From an uncultured Bacilli bacterium (GTDB lineage Bacteria > Bacillota_I > Bacilli_A > RF39 > UBA660), in the NCBI GenBank assembly GCA_934086145.1, contig CAKOHV010000040.1:1-8280 (forward strand): DNA of 8,280 nucleotides, written 5' to 3'. Position numbers and translations under genes: made by a program. The notes beneath the pieces are model-generated. The model saw only the letters and a list, made by a program, of their open reading frames with translations, did no database searches and was not told the origin of the DNA. Shown piece by piece: positions 1 through 5,983 of this stretch (position 1 is the first letter of the stretch; each line of letters starts with the position of its first letter).

Positions 1-45
1 TAATGTCCATATACCACTCCACATTTCCATTATAAAATAATCCAT
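1..45 (-). CDS. Start of an unidentified gene, cut by the window edge
   Basis: Only the first 15 codons are visible, beginning MDYFIMEMWSG and rich in aromatic and Met residues. The ATG at 45-43 follows a GTGAGGT ribosome-binding sequence about 11 bases upstream, and an extended -10 promoter lies at 92-100, so this looks like the genuine start of a separately transcribed gene. The second ATG at 30-28 is a possible alternative start. The visible part is too short to assign a family. The hydrophobic character would fit a membrane protein, but that is a guess. Confidence 0.45.
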   Translation of the reverse strand, partial: MDYFIMEMWSGIWTL

Positions 46-91
46 TATAATATATTACCTCACTTTCAAATTACTATTTCTTGTTGAGATA

Positions 92-100
92 ATTATACCA
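92..100 (-). promoter_or_regulatory. Extended -10 promoter for the gene entering at the left edge
   Basis: On the minus strand this reads TGGTATAAT, a perfect TATAAT -10 box with the TGn extension, about 47 bases upstream of the ATG at 45. No good -35 box is present at 16-18 bp spacing, which is tolerated at extended -10 promoters. Confidence 0.5.
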
Positions 101-132
101 TATATCCAAACTTATTTATACAATTGTTAAAT

Positions 133-159
133 AAAAAAACAGAATTTTATTCAAATTCT
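133..159 (-). terminator. Weak intrinsic terminator after the small gene
   Basis: On the minus strand the arms AGAATTT and AAATTCT form a 7-bp stem around a 5-nt loop, followed by G and seven T residues. The stem has only one G-C pair, so it is weak. It sits on the second stop codon (147-149) of the small gene and supports the idea that the original reading frame ran to that point. Confidence 0.4.
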
Positions 160-230
160 ATCTTTTCAAAATCTGATATTTTTTTATTATATTTTATTTC
201 AATTAATGAAATAGCATTAGAAATTATATT

Positions 231-419
231 TTATTTTTCTTTTTCTGATAGTTTTATCTTTTTTTGCAATTTATTAAAAACATCATTCCCAGTAGTACCA
301 TTATATTCATGATTAGAAAATTCATAATTTAAAATTAAAAGTTCAGATAACAAACAAGCATAATGATATTTAAACAAATCTTTTTCTTTTCTACTATAAT
401 CTATATCAAATATATTCAT
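231..419 (-). CDS. Small hypothetical protein, possibly truncated by an in-frame stop
   Basis: This is a 62-residue, Lys/Glu-rich soluble protein with no family I recognise. The start is well supported: the ATG at 419 follows GGAGG by about 7 bases. The gene begins 39 bases after the methyltransferase gene ends and probably shares its transcript. The frame stops at TAA (231-233), but the same frame then stays open for another 27 codons with similar composition, to a second TAA at 147-149. A terminator-like hairpin overlaps that second stop. The original product may thus have been about 90 residues, with the TAA at codon 63 a nonsense change. Alternatively the 62-residue form is complete and the downstream open frame is chance in AT-rich DNA. 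Confidence 0.5.
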   Translation of the reverse strand: MNIFDIDYSRKEKDLFKYHYACLLSELLILNYEFSNHEYNGTTGNDVFNKLQKKIKLSEKEK

Positions 420-458
420 GAAACAACCTCCAGTTACTTGAATGCTACCTCGTTTGAA

Positions 459-1184
459 TTAAGTTGTCAAATCTTCAATTTTATTATAATTATAACAACC
501 AACTTTAATGTTATAAGTATATTTATATTTTCTTCGTTTATATAATTTTCTAGCAAAAATATGTCCTACCAAGTGAGAATGTTCTTTCTCATTAAATGGG
601 TGAGCAGTATCCTTTGTAAGTAAATTAGATTCCATTGCAAAAACAATTTCCCAAGAATCATCAAAATAATTTTGCATTTCAAATTTTCTAAAATATTGAT
701 TTTTTGGATAATTAATATAATCATTTTCATTTTCTGCTAAATGATAGAAAATATAGATAAAACCATTTTCTTTTACAGAAGATAATAATTTTCTCATTTT
801 CCTATCTTTTGGTATATTTTTGTTTTGTTCTAAGTGTAATGATTTATAGCAATAAACAAATTCGTATTCATTTTCAACTCTTTGCTCATAAAAATTACTT
901 TCAAATAACTTTACAGAATCCCACATTTTAAAATAATCAAATTTTGTTTTTAAACCAACTATATTATATTTTCCAATTATACCACCATTAATAAATTCAC
1001 TTATTGTTTCATAACAATCTACTTTATATCCTTTTCTTACACTAGGTAGTATATGTTGTCCATCTAGAGCATTAGGTATTAAAATTTTAGTTTTTCTACC
1101 ATAATAGTTTTCTATATATTTTATTAAATATCTAAATCTTTGATATGGCTCACCATAACAACTGCCATAATTCTTTTTTCCCAT
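459..1184 (-). CDS. TehB-like class I SAM-dependent methyltransferase
   Basis: This is a predicted cytoplasmic methyltransferase of 241 residues; the substrate is unknown. Residues about 33-60 look like the first Rossmann strand and SAM loop of TehB/tellurite-resistance-type enzymes (ILIPNALDGQHILPSVRKGY, then an acidic residue at 59). The usual GxGxG glycines are largely replaced, leaving DGQH. Residues about 106-118 resemble the motif IV strand with a hydrophobic-Leu-His ending. The C-terminal block EHSHLVGHIFARK (201-213) matches the H-x-H...ARK ending seen in TehB relatives. The ATG at 1184 is preferred because GGAGG lies about 6 bases upstream; the frame is open to 1265, but that longer start has no good ribosome site. 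The next gene lies 39 bases downstream on the same strand. Family assignment is by motif recall, and the degenerate SAM loop leaves activity uncertain. Confidence 0.6.
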   Translation of the reverse strand: MGKKNYGSCYGEPYQRFRYLIKYIENYYGRKTKILIPNALDGQHILPSVRKGYKVDCYETISEFINGGIIGKYNIVGLKTKFDYFKMWDSVKLFESNFYEQRVENEYEFVYCYKSLHLEQNKNIPKDRKMRKLLSSVKENGFIYIFYHLAENENDYINYPKNQYFRKFEMQNYFDDSWEIVFAMESNLLTKDTAHPFNEKEHSHLVGHIFARKLYKRRKYKYTYNIKVGCYNYNKIEDLTT

Positions 1185-1296
1185 AATTACCTCCAAATTG
1201 TAGATACCTAAATGTCCCAATTTTGAATGTTGTAATGAGAAAGTAACCCCCAAAAAAAGTTGCAATTTTTTTGTGATTTTTTGTATTTTTTCATAA

Positions 1297-1302
1297 ATTA
1301 TA
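1297..1302 (-). promoter_or_regulatory. Possible -10 box for the methyltransferase gene
   Basis: The minus strand has a perfect TATAAT here, about 113 bases upstream of the methyltransferase ATG, just after the ftsW stop. The -35 region is poor, and AT-rich DNA produces such boxes by chance. If used, it would give a leader containing the odd G-run sequence around 1200-1255. Confidence 0.25.
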
Positions 1303-1321
1303 TTAAATTAATAAAAAACAA

Positions 1322-2389
1322 CTACAAGTCAAATCTTCCAAAAGCCCTTATTATAAGGGGAAAATTTGAACGTAGTTTTGAGAGTAACAAAAGGGCAAAC
1401 CCGGTTGTTGGCAGTAGTCCACTAACGATCGCAATATTTAGTAATCCTTGAAAAACGAGACCGAAAGAAAGACCAAAAGCCAGATATTTGAAGAAAAGAT
1501 CATACTGCGCTAAAGCGATTTTAGTAGCATTGTAAAAAAGACATAAGAAGAGAAAAATGACAAAGAAACAACCAAGAAAGCCAAATTCTTCTCCGATAAT
1601 ACTAAAAATAAAGTCCGTTTGAGGTTCAGGTAAATAAAAGTTTTTTTGGATAGAATTACCATACCCGACGCCTAAAAGACCATGTGGTCCAAGAGCATAC
1701 AAACTTTGAATTATCTGAAAACCACTACCTAACGGATCACTCCAAGGATTTAAGTAAGCCGTAATACGAGCAACACGATATGGAGCCACCAGGATTAGAA
1801 GAATAATACCCAAAAGACCTAGCATTCCGAGTTTAAGGAAGAAACTAAGATTAGGTCCAGCTATAAAAATCATAACTACTAAGGTACAAAGAATAACTAA
1901 GGCAGTACCAAAATCTGGTTCCATCATAATTAAAAGAAAAAAAAGACTGATAATAAGGAAAAGTGGCAAAATACCTTTTTTAATATTTTTGACATCCTTA
2001 TCATTACTTGATAAATATTTAGCCGTATAAATGATAAGACCTATTTTAGCAAATTCAGAAGGCTGAATCCCTAAAGGACCTAGACCAAACCAACTTCGGG
2101 AGCCATTTCTAACTTTACCAATACCAGGAATTAAGACTAAAATAAGTAAAAGCAAACAAAAAAGAACAATTTTATTAGCATTTTTTTGATAAAAAGATAA
2201 TGGTATTTTACTAAGAACTTTAATTATTATTAAACCAAAAAGGGAAAAAATAATCTGCGATTTTATATATTTTAGAGAATCATTAAATTTATATTCCGCC
2301 CAAATATGACTAGCCGAATAAATCATTGTAATACCAAAAATAATTAAAAAGAGCATCGAAAAAAATAAGAGATATTTGTTTTTTTTCAT
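1322..2389 (-). CDS. ftsW: FtsW/SpoVE-type SEDS peptidoglycan glycosyltransferase with aberrant C-terminus
   Basis: This is a polytopic membrane protein that polymerises lipid II into glycan strands together with a class B PBP at the septum or spore coat. About 355 residues are visible, with many hydrophobic helices. The family signature around residues 96-117 (NGSRSWFGLG...QPSEFAK) is intact, as is the loop PEPQTDFIF (255-263), which holds the Asp equivalent to the essential Asp of E. coli RodA and FtsW. The ATG at 2389 is preferred to the TTG at 2392 because AGGTGA lies 5 bases before it. The end is odd. After GLLPTTGFAL, where the family normally has P-x-x-SYGGSS and one more helix, this protein has LLLSKLRSN and then a short Arg-containing tail to the stop. 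The last helix is thus poorly formed, and the gene may be damaged at its 3' end. Its dcw location fits FtsW or SpoVE better than RodA. Confidence 0.87.
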   Translation of the reverse strand: MKKNKYLLFFSMLFLIIFGITMIYSASHIWAEYKFNDSLKYIKSQIIFSLFGLIIIKVLSKIPLSFYQKNANKIVLFCLLLLILVLIPGIGKVRNGSRSWFGLGPLGIQPSEFAKIGLIIYTAKYLSSNDKDVKNIKKGILPLFLIISLFFLLIMMEPDFGTALVILCTLVVMIFIAGPNLSFFLKLGMLGLLGIILLILVAPYRVARITAYLNPWSDPLGSGFQIIQSLYALGPHGLLGVGYGNSIQKNFYLPEPQTDFIFSIIGEEFGFLGCFFVIFLFLCLFYNATKIALAQYDLFFKYLAFGLSFGLVFQGLLNIAIVSGLLPTTGFALLLLSKLRSNFPLIIRAFGRFDL

Positions 2390-2437
2390 CAAATCACCTA
2401 TTTAATTTTATTCGATACTTAACAAATAATGATGAAC

Positions 2438-2460
2438 AAAAAAGACCTGATAAATCAGGT
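2438..2460 (-). terminator. Intrinsic terminator of the carboxypeptidase gene
   Basis: On the minus strand ACCTGA-TTTA-TCAGGT forms a 6-bp stem with a 4-nt loop, followed by CTTTTTTG. The upstream arm includes the gene's TGA stop codon (2455-2457). This separates the carboxypeptidase unit from ftsW. Confidence 0.85.
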
Positions 2461-3654
2461 ACGTTGACGAAACATTAAAATATTTAATGTAAAAAGTAAG
2501 ATGATAAAAAAGACAAACAGGATAATAATGACAACGACAACTTTAGATGGTTCAACATAAGGAAATATTTCATCATTTAAATAAACATAATAACTTTTTA
2601 AAACTTCACCGTCTAAAGTTATATCAACATAACCTAGGATGTCCCCTTTACGATATTCCGAATTTATTTCATCAACAATTCTTTGTTCAACTTGGACGCG
2701 AGAAGCTTCTTCATCATTTAAAAAGAGTGTAACATTTTTATCAATATAAGTAAGATATTCACTGGTTGTACTTTCATTGACTTTTATTTTTTTTAATTGC
2801 TCGCCTTTTTTTAAAATTATACGTTCTTCATAATGATGATCTTTAATATATTGATAAATGCGGTAGGAGTCTAAAACGTGAGTGGTTAATTTTTCATTAA
2901 GAGCAGATTTGCAAGTAACAAGAATATAATTTTGGTCGTTGATAGTAGCAGTCGAAGCTAATAAAAGGCCAGCTTCTGGTGTATAACCCGATTTAGAACC
3001 GGTAATTAAGTCGGGATCTAAACCATGATATTGGGCAAAAACAGGTGTATAGTTTTTAACAGCTAAGCCCGTTGATAAAGTATAATTTTTGGTCATAAAA
3101 ATAGTCTTGAAAGTTTCATTTTCTAAACAGTTTCTTAGTAAAACAGACATTTCACGAGCAGTTGAAACGTTATTATCATCGCCACCATACGAATCTTCAA
3201 AATGCGACTTAGTAAGACCTAATTTGCCAGCTTCTTCATTCATCAAATTTCTAAAAGCCGTTAAAGATCCACTAGTATGATAAGCTAAACTTTGAGCGGC
3301 ATCAGCAGCAGAAAGTAAAATTAAGGCATATAAAAGGTCGGTATAACTGACACGGTCCCCTACTTTAATACCGGCACAAGTAAAACCGGCTAAATTAGCA
3401 ATATCAGCTTCCGTAATAGTTACTTTAGTATTTAAATCACTAACGTTATTGATAACAGCATAAGCAGTCATTAACTTAGTTAAGGAAGCCATAATTTCAA
3501 CTTTGTCTTCATTTTTGCCATAGATAAGTTCCCCAGTATCAGCATTTATTAAGGCCGCCGAATCAGCGGTTACTTCAACCGGAAGTGGAAGGGCTTTGGT
3601 TAGATGAAAAGGAATTAACAAAAAAAAGAATAAAATCATTAATTTTTTCAACAT
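2455..3654 (-). CDS. dacA: D-alanyl-D-alanine carboxypeptidase (DacA-type, S11 family low-molecular-weight PBP)
   Basis: This is a serine DD-carboxypeptidase that trims the terminal D-Ala from peptidoglycan stem peptides outside the cell membrane. It has 399 residues. An N-terminal signal peptide runs from 1 to about 21 (MLKK plus a hydrophobic stretch ending near TKA). The S-x-x-K nucleophile motif is SLTK at 57-60. The second motif is SAAD at 115-118, where many S11 enzymes have S-x-N. The third is KSG at 221-223, a KTG variant followed by the family-typical YTPEAG. A C-terminal domain of about 280-365 leads to one membrane helix (about 371-394) and a short RQRT tail, so the enzyme is probably anchored at both stages. 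AGGAAGTGAG precedes the ATG. It has its own promoter and terminator and sits between mraY and ftsW, an unusual place compared with the classical dcw order. A sporulation DacF/DacB role cannot be excluded. Confidence 0.93.
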   Translation of the reverse strand: MLKKLMILFFFLLIPFHLTKALPLPVEVTADSAALINADTGELIYGKNEDKVEIMASLTKLMTAYAVINNVSDLNTKVTITEADIANLAGFTCAGIKVGDRVSYTDLLYALILLSAADAAQSLAYHTSGSLTAFRNLMNEEAGKLGLTKSHFEDSYGGDDNNVSTAREMSVLLRNCLENETFKTIFMTKNYTLSTGLAVKNYTPVFAQYHGLDPDLITGSKSGYTPEAGLLLASTATINDQNYILVTCKSALNEKLTTHVLDSYRIYQYIKDHHYEERIILKKGEQLKKIKVNESTTSEYLTYIDKNVTLFLNDEEASRVQVEQRIVDEINSEYRKGDILGYVDITLDGEVLKSYYVYLNDEIFPYVEPSKVVVVIIILFVFFIILLFTLNILMFRQRT

Positions 3655-3678
3655 GTTCTCACTTCCTACTACTTTATA

Positions 3679-3707
3679 ATTTTAACAAATTTTTACATGT
3701 TGTTCAA
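3679..3707 (-). promoter_or_regulatory. Sigma-A-type promoter of the carboxypeptidase gene
   Basis: On the minus strand TTGAAC (3707-3702) and TAAAAT (3684-3679) are separated by exactly 17 bp. This gives a vegetative-type promoter that would start transcription roughly 20 bases before the ATG at 3654. It lies immediately downstream of the mraY terminator. Confidence 0.7.
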
Positions 3708-3714
3708 CCATAAG

Positions 3715-3735
3715 AAAAAGCATCAATTGATGCTT
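3715..3735 (-). terminator. Intrinsic terminator of mraY
   Basis: On the minus strand AAGCATC-AATT-GATGCTT forms a 7-bp stem with a 4-nt loop, running into TTTCTT. The upstream arm overlaps the mraY stop codon (3734-3736), as in the other compact terminators of this block. Confidence 0.8.
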
Positions 3736-4726
3736 AAATCCAAATACCATAGGTAATGGCGGCCATTGCTAGAAGAAGACCGACAACATAAAATAATTTG
3801 ACAATGTCTCTTTCTAACCAACCTAATTGTTCAAAATGGTGATGTAACGGTGCCATTTTAAAGATTTTTTTCTTAAAGTAAATGATAGATATCATTTGAA
3901 TTAATGATGATAAGGTTTCAACAACGAAAACCCCACCAACTAAAGCTAAGGAAAGTTCGTGTCTTGTTAAGATAGCTACAGCGGCTAAAGCACCACCTAA
4001 AGCTAAGGAACCAGTATCACCCATAAAGACCTTAGCCGGATTAGAATTAAAAGTTAAGAAGCCAAGAAGCGAACCAACTAAAACGAAACAAAAGATTCCG
4101 ACTTCTTGATACCCTTCCATCCAACGAGCATTCCAAGCAAGGAGACCATAAGCTAAAAAGGCAATTAGTGATAAACCACCGGCTAAACCATCAAGGCCAT
4201 CCGTAATATTAACAGCATTCGAGGTACCAACAAGTAAAAATAAAATAAATAAACCATACATCCATTTCAAATTAAGATCTAAATTAAGAGAGGAAATCTC
4301 CAAAGTTGGTTCGCCACCATTAACAATATAAATATAAAAGAAAACCAAAGCAATTCCCATTTGACAAAGTAATTTAAACAAAATACTTAAACCAGCATTA
4401 TTATGATATTTTATCTTTAGAAAATCATCTACAAAACCGAGGACAGCGTATGCAAGAAAAACAAAAATAATAATAAGTAAATTATAAGATATATCAATAC
4501 TGCCTTTAAATTTTAAAAGTAATAAAGTAAAAATAGTTGGTAAAATGAAAATTAAACCACCTAAAGTTGGCGTTCCATTCTTAGCCAGATGTCTTTCACC
4601 GATCGTTTTACTTACATTTTGACCCATTTTTAACTTCTTCAATATAGGTATTAATATAAGACCAGCAATTATTGATAAAATGAAACCTAACATCATAGCC
4701 ATTGCTGCTTTTGCTAATATTAGCAT
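3734..4726 (-). CDS. mraY: Phospho-N-acetylmuramoyl-pentapeptide-transferase (MraY)
   Basis: This integral membrane enzyme transfers phospho-MurNAc-pentapeptide from the UDP precursor to undecaprenyl phosphate, making lipid I. The product is 330 residues, normal for the family, with about ten hydrophobic helices. All signature positions are present: GTPTLGG (51-57), the Asp pair in VDDFLK (100-101), NITDGLDGLAGG (173-184), the catalytic Asp in FMGDTGS (237), and PLHHHFE with the His triad at 295-297. The ATG at 4726 follows GAGGTG by about 5 bases. The gene is separated from the PBP fragment by a 350-base gap and has its own TATAAT box and terminator, so it should still be expressed although the upstream PBP gene is split by an insertion. 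murE, murF and murD, often its dcw neighbours, are absent here. Confidence 0.97.
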   Translation of the reverse strand: MLILAKAAMAMMLGFILSIIAGLILIPILKKLKMGQNVSKTIGERHLAKNGTPTLGGLIFILPTIFTLLLLKFKGSIDISYNLLIIIFVFLAYAVLGFVDDFLKIKYHNNAGLSILFKLLCQMGIALVFFYIYIVNGGEPTLEISSLNLDLNLKWMYGLFILFLLVGTSNAVNITDGLDGLAGGLSLIAFLAYGLLAWNARWMEGYQEVGIFCFVLVGSLLGFLTFNSNPAKVFMGDTGSLALGGALAAVAILTRHELSLALVGGVFVVETLSSLIQMISIIYFKKKIFKMAPLHHHFEQLGWLERDIVKLFYVVGLLLAMAAITYGIWI

Positions 4727-5076
4727 ATAAACACCTCTTTCTTTGATAATTATACTACATAATCTATTTTTTTTAGTTTATTTAGATGACTTATTTACAT
4801 TTTTCTGTTAAATATTATATTTCTTATTAATATTATATTCTTTTTTTAAAATTATATTAAAAGCCGAGTAATTTTCTTCATAATTTATTAAGATAAGTTA
4901 AATGATTATTGATGCTAAGCTATTTAGTATTATTTTAAGTTAGTTAATAGTTAAAAAGATATTTTAATAATACTATGTTTAAATTAATTGATTAAGTTGT
5001 TAATTATGGTAAAAAGTTAAGGAATAGTAATTTTAAATAGGAAGTTAGAAAGAAAGATGAAAAGAAAATTATTTTA
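4727..5076. other. 350-base AT-rich intergenic gap between the PBP fragment and mraY
   Basis: I see no gene here on either strand; the open frames are under about 15 codons. The stretch is much more AT-rich than the genes on either side. It contains the mraY -10 box at its left end and no clear terminator for the PBP gene. Between about 4893 and 5048 the plus strand repeats AAGTTA or AGTTA-type words many times (for example 4937-4953, 5013-5019 and 5042-5047), without regular spacing. The right end (5018-5070) is purine-rich on the plus strand. It could be a decayed gene or a long leader for mraY. Confidence 0.5.
4749..4754 (-). promoter_or_regulatory. Probable -10 box of mraY
   Basis: The minus strand has a perfect TATAAT 22 bases upstream of the mraY ATG, just before the ribosome-binding site. 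No convincing -35 hexamer lies 16-18 bp further upstream. Confidence 0.4.
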
Positions 5077-5943
5077 TTAACCAAGTTTTAATCTGACAAC
5101 ACTATTTTCTTTAACATAGAGATCTTTTTCCGGTAATTGATAAATGATATTTTCCCCTTCTCCTTCTGTTTCAATTTTAAATTGTTTTAATTCCTTTTGG
5201 GCTTCTTTTAAGGTTTTATTAGTAACATCAGGCATTTTAATATATTTAGTATCTAACCAAGTATATTCACGTGGAGTTACTTCTTTACTAGGGGGAATAT
5301 TTTTAATACTAATGATACTTTTTAAAATACGTTTGGCAATAGGAGCTGAAACGGTTCCACCATATTGGGTTATCCCTTTGGGATTATCAACGGCTACATA
5401 AACAACGTATTCTGGTTTGTCGGCCGGCATAAAGCCAATAAAAGAAACAATGTAATTTCCACTCATGTAGCGTCCATTATTAACTTTTTGGGCTGTTCCG
5501 GTTTTGCCTCCGACACGATAATTTTCAATATAGGCATTTTTGCCGGTACCATGACTAACAACGCTTTCTAAAGTGTAACGAACCATTTGGGAAGTTTCTT
5601 CACTAATAACCCGTCTTTTTAATTGGGGTTTATTTTCTTTAATAATGTCTTTGGTCTCAGGCTCAGTTAAATATTTAACAATATACGGAGTATATAGATT
5701 GCCACCATTGATGGCTGCACTAACGCCGGTTACTTGTTGGATGGGTGTAACGCTTATTCCTTGACCAAAAGAAATAGTGGCTTGCTCGACAGGACCGATT
5801 TTATCTTTAGCAAACATGATTCCTTTAGATTCACCATTTAAATCAATTCCTGTTTTTTCAGTAAAACCAAATTTTTCAACATAATTATAAAGGCGTTCAG
5901 TACCAAGTTTTTGACCCATAACTACAAAGCCTGGGTTGCTGGG
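5077..5943 (-). pseudogene. ftsI: 3' part of a class B penicillin-binding protein gene (FtsI/SpoVD type) split by an inserted element
   Basis: The intact protein would cross-link peptidoglycan as a transpeptidase paired with an FtsW/SpoVE partner. Only the C-terminal half is present. Homology begins abruptly at SNPGFV (codons from 5940), the tail of the SxN active-site motif. The Ser of SxN is replaced by Pro, and the frame meets a stop at 5970-5968. The family hallmarks that follow are LYNYVEKFGF...KTGIDL, GQGISVTPIQ, VGGKTGTAQK (the KTG motif) and FIGFMPA. After the catalytic domain comes one PASTA domain in the last 55 residues, ending at LKLG. The nucleophile motif SxxK, the N-terminal dimerisation domain and the membrane anchor are missing and are expected beyond 8280. 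The ATG at 5919 is an internal Met, without a ribosome site, not the real start. One PASTA domain suggests SpoVD as much as FtsI; the position next to mraY supports a dcw-cluster PBP. Confidence 0.85.
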
Positions 5944-5944
5944 C

Positions 5945-5976
5945 GTCGATTTTACCTCTAAAAAAAATTATTCGAC
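5945..5976. other. Putative attachment-site junction of the inserted element
   Basis: This stretch lies between the point where PBP homology starts (about 5940) and the recombinase stop codon (5984-5986). It has an imperfect dyad with outer arms GTCGA (5945-5949) and TCGAC (5972-5976) around an AT-rich centre, as expected for a recombinase-bound half-site pair. The exact crossover bases cannot be fixed without the other junction or an uninterrupted PBP gene. Confidence 0.45.
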
Positions 5977-5983
5977 ATAATAT

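Noticed and set aside
1185..1265. N-terminal extension of the methyltransferase frame to 1265
   Set aside because: The ATG at 1265 has no good ribosome site, while the ATG at 1184 has GGAGG at ideal distance and the extension lacks family resemblance.
1240..1275. A-run/T-run pairing around TTGCAA as a terminator for ftsW
   Set aside because: The stem is nearly all A-T with a mismatch, and similar runs occur by chance in this AT-rich stretch.
1345..1359. Palindrome CCCTTAT-T-ATAAGGG inside the ftsW end as a terminator
   Set aside because: It lies in coding sequence, has almost no loop and no proper T-run on the minus strand.
5144..5571. Plus-strand open frames opposite the PBP fragment, recombinase and carboxypeptidase genes
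   Set aside because: They are antisense to well-supported genes, have no ribosome sites and no recognisable product.
5917..5919. ATG at 5919 as the true start of a short PBP
   Set aside because: It is an internal Met after SNPGFVV, conserved PBP sequence; no ribosome site precedes it at proper distance and the product would lack the SxxK nucleophile.
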